Shown here one piece after another: positions 4,565-5,828 of a stretch of 5,828 bases of DNA; the first letter of the stretch is position 1; the number at the start of each line of letters is the position of its first letter. This stretch comes from JBFGFG01 sp041627475 (lineage in GTDB: Bacteria; Actinomycetota; Nitriliruptoria; Nitriliruptorales; Nitriliruptoraceae). Both the position numbers and the translations under genes were made by a program. The notes below the pieces were generated by a model that saw nothing but the letters and a program-made list of their open reading frames with translations, was not told the DNA's origin and did not search any database. The stretch spans positions 1 through 5,828 of the forward strand of contig JBFKQZ010000203.1 in NCBI GenBank assembly GCA_041627475.1, in the 5' to 3' direction.

Positions 4565-5828
4565 TCAGGGGCAGTCGACACCCGTGCCGACGGCGATCGG
4601 CTCGCCGTCGGGGACCGGGACCGTGACGGGGCTCGTCGCCCTGAACCTGCCCTCCTGCAGCGCAGCGACGAGTCCTCGCAGTGCCGTGTCCCTGTCGCCG
4701 TAGGTCACGAGCAGCGAACGGTGGGACGTGACCCTCCCGGCGGCGTAGGGCGAGCCGGTCACGGCCACGATCGCGTCCGCGGCAGCCGGCGGGCTGCCGC
4801 GACCGTCCCACCCGACGATCGTGACGTCGGCGTCGGACGTCACTGTCGCGCCTGCCTCCGTCAGCAGGGTGGCCAGCCGCGTCGCGTCGTCGCCCACCAC
4901 CCGGACCGTGACGTCGGGCGTCAGCGCGGCCGGGCACTCGCCGTCGAGCAGCGTGATCGAGCGAGCGGCGGCGACGACGGCGAGCTCCTCGTGCTCCGCC
5001 AGCAGTGCGGGTGCCGGGAGCGCCGGCGAGGCGAGGTCGTCCAGCAGCCCCAGCCGGAGCTTGAGACGCAGCACCCTCGTCACCGCGGCCACGACCTGTG
5101 CCCGCTCCAGCGTCCCGTCCGCCATCGCGGCCACGATCGCGTCGCGCGCCCCCACCGGGTCGGGGGGCAGCAGCACGACGTCGATCCCCGCCGCCAGTGC
5201 GGCCACGGTGGTGGCGCCGTCGTCGCCACCGCGGATCGCCCCCATCCCCATCGCGTCGCTGATCACCACGCCGTCGAAGCCCAGCTCGTCGCGGAGCAGT
5301 CCCTTGAGCAGTGAGGCGGACAACGTGGCCGGCTGCTCCGGGTCGAGCGCCGACAGCAGCAGGTGGCCCGGCATCACCAGGTCGACCTCGGCGTCGACAG
5401 CGGCGCGGAAGGGTCGCAGGGCGCCGGCCTCGAGCTCGGCCCGTGTCCCGTCCACCGTCGGCAGTGCGTCGTGACTGTCGAGCGTCGTGTCGCCGTGCCC
5501 CGGGAAGTGCTTCGCCGCGGCAGCGATCCCCGCGTCGTCCTGGATCCCGACGACCTGGGCGGCGACCAGCTCGCTGCTCCGGTGGGCGTCCTCGCCCGTC
5601 GAGCGCAGCCCGATCACGGGGTTGGACGGCTCGGTGTTGACGTCGGCGACGGGTGCGAGGTTGACGTTGATCCCGACGGCGGCGAGCTCCGCGGCCGAGG
5701 CGGCGGCCACGAGACGCGCCAGCAGTGGGTCGCCGGCGGCGCCCAGGGCCATTGCGGCCGGGAACCGGGTGAACGGCGGGCCGAGACGGGCCACCGGACC
5801 GTGCTCCTGGTCGATCGCGACGAGCAGG
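4565..5828 (-). CDS. Glycoside hydrolase family 3, NagZ-like beta-N-acetylhexosaminidase (partial, 5' end outside)
   Basis: The frame is open to the window edge and shows 420 residues, beginning LLVAIDQEHGPVARL, the early GH3 DQE(G)G box with His in place of the usual first Gly. The GTG at 5794 inside this box is not the real start. NPVIGLRSTGED follows, then KHFPGHGDTTLDSH with the His (visible residue 119) used as acid/base in NagZ-type enzymes, MPGHLLLSALDP, and FDGVVISDAMGMGAI with the likely nucleophile Asp (visible residue 191, codon 5257-5255). After about residue 300 comes a smaller alpha/beta C-terminal domain. The family removes terminal beta-GlcNAc, for example from peptidoglycan fragments; in Gram-positives it is often secreted. 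Any signal peptide would lie outside the window. Exact substrate is inferred from motifs. A 195-nt gap and a hairpin separate it from the regulator gene, so it is probably a separate transcript. Confidence 0.9.
   Translation of the reverse strand, partial: LLVAIDQEHGPVARLGPPFTRFPAAMALGAAGDPLLARLVAAASAAELAAVGINVNLAPVADVNTEPSNPVIGLRSTGEDAHRSSELVAAQVVGIQDDAGIAAAAKHFPGHGDTTLDSHDALPTVDGTRAELEAGALRPFRAAVDAEVDLVMPGHLLLSALDPEQPATLSASLLKGLLRDELGFDGVVISDAMGMGAIRGGDDGATTVAALAAGIDVVLLPPDPVGARDAIVAAMADGTLERAQVVAAVTRVLRLKLRLGLLDDLASPALPAPALLAEHEELAVVAAARSITLLDGECPAALTPDVTVRVVGDDATRLATLLTEAGATVTSDADVTIVGWDGRGSPPAAADAIVAVTGSPYAAGRVTSHRSLLVTYGDRDTALRGLVAALQEGRFRATSPVTVPVPDGEPIAVGTGVDCP

Noticed and set aside
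5792..5794. GTG at 5794 as the hydrolase start
   Set aside because: The conserved IDQEHG box lies upstream in the same open frame up to the window edge, so the gene continues outside.

Overview
The window is very GC-rich, strongly G/C-ending at third codon positions, and tightly packed with genes. Together with an OmpR/histidine-kinase pair carrying a SHQLRTPL H-box and a SipW-type secretion gene pair, this points to a high-GC Actinomycetota chromosome. The genus cannot be fixed from the sequence.

Left part (1-2409, + strand): the last 20 codons of an upstream gene are followed by two back-to-back GC-rich hairpins. Then come a SipW-like signal peptidase (Ser-His type, S26B) and, overlapping its stop codon by ATGA, a secreted protein. 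This protein has a SipW-style N-terminus, three tandem Ig-like repeats each with a C-x8-C pair, and a separate C-terminal domain. The arrangement suggests a peptidase made together with its own substrate or substrates.

Middle part (2422-4369, - strand): a two-component system, with an OmpR/winged-helix response regulator first and an 8-nt overlapping membrane histidine kinase second. The regulator probably starts at a TTG codon behind a strong GGAGGGG ribosome binding site, with a TATGCT -10-like element just upstream. The kinase ends only 12 nt from the stop of the Ig-repeat gene, which converges on it.

Right part (4565-5828, - strand): the C-terminal 420 residues of a glycoside hydrolase family 3 enzyme of the beta-N-acetylhexosaminidase (NagZ-like) type, whose 5' end lies beyond the window. 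A hairpin follows its stop codon. The 195 nt between this gene and the regulator hold that hairpin, the probable promoter and the ribosome binding site.

The common theme is the cell envelope: surface-protein export, envelope sensing and probable wall-sugar hydrolysis. Apart from the operon pairs, functional links between the blocks are inference. I see no mobile element, CRISPR array, tRNA or rRNA. The families are all known; the most interesting parts are the peptidase/Ig-protein unit, its tandem hairpin leader, and the unassigned C-terminal domain.
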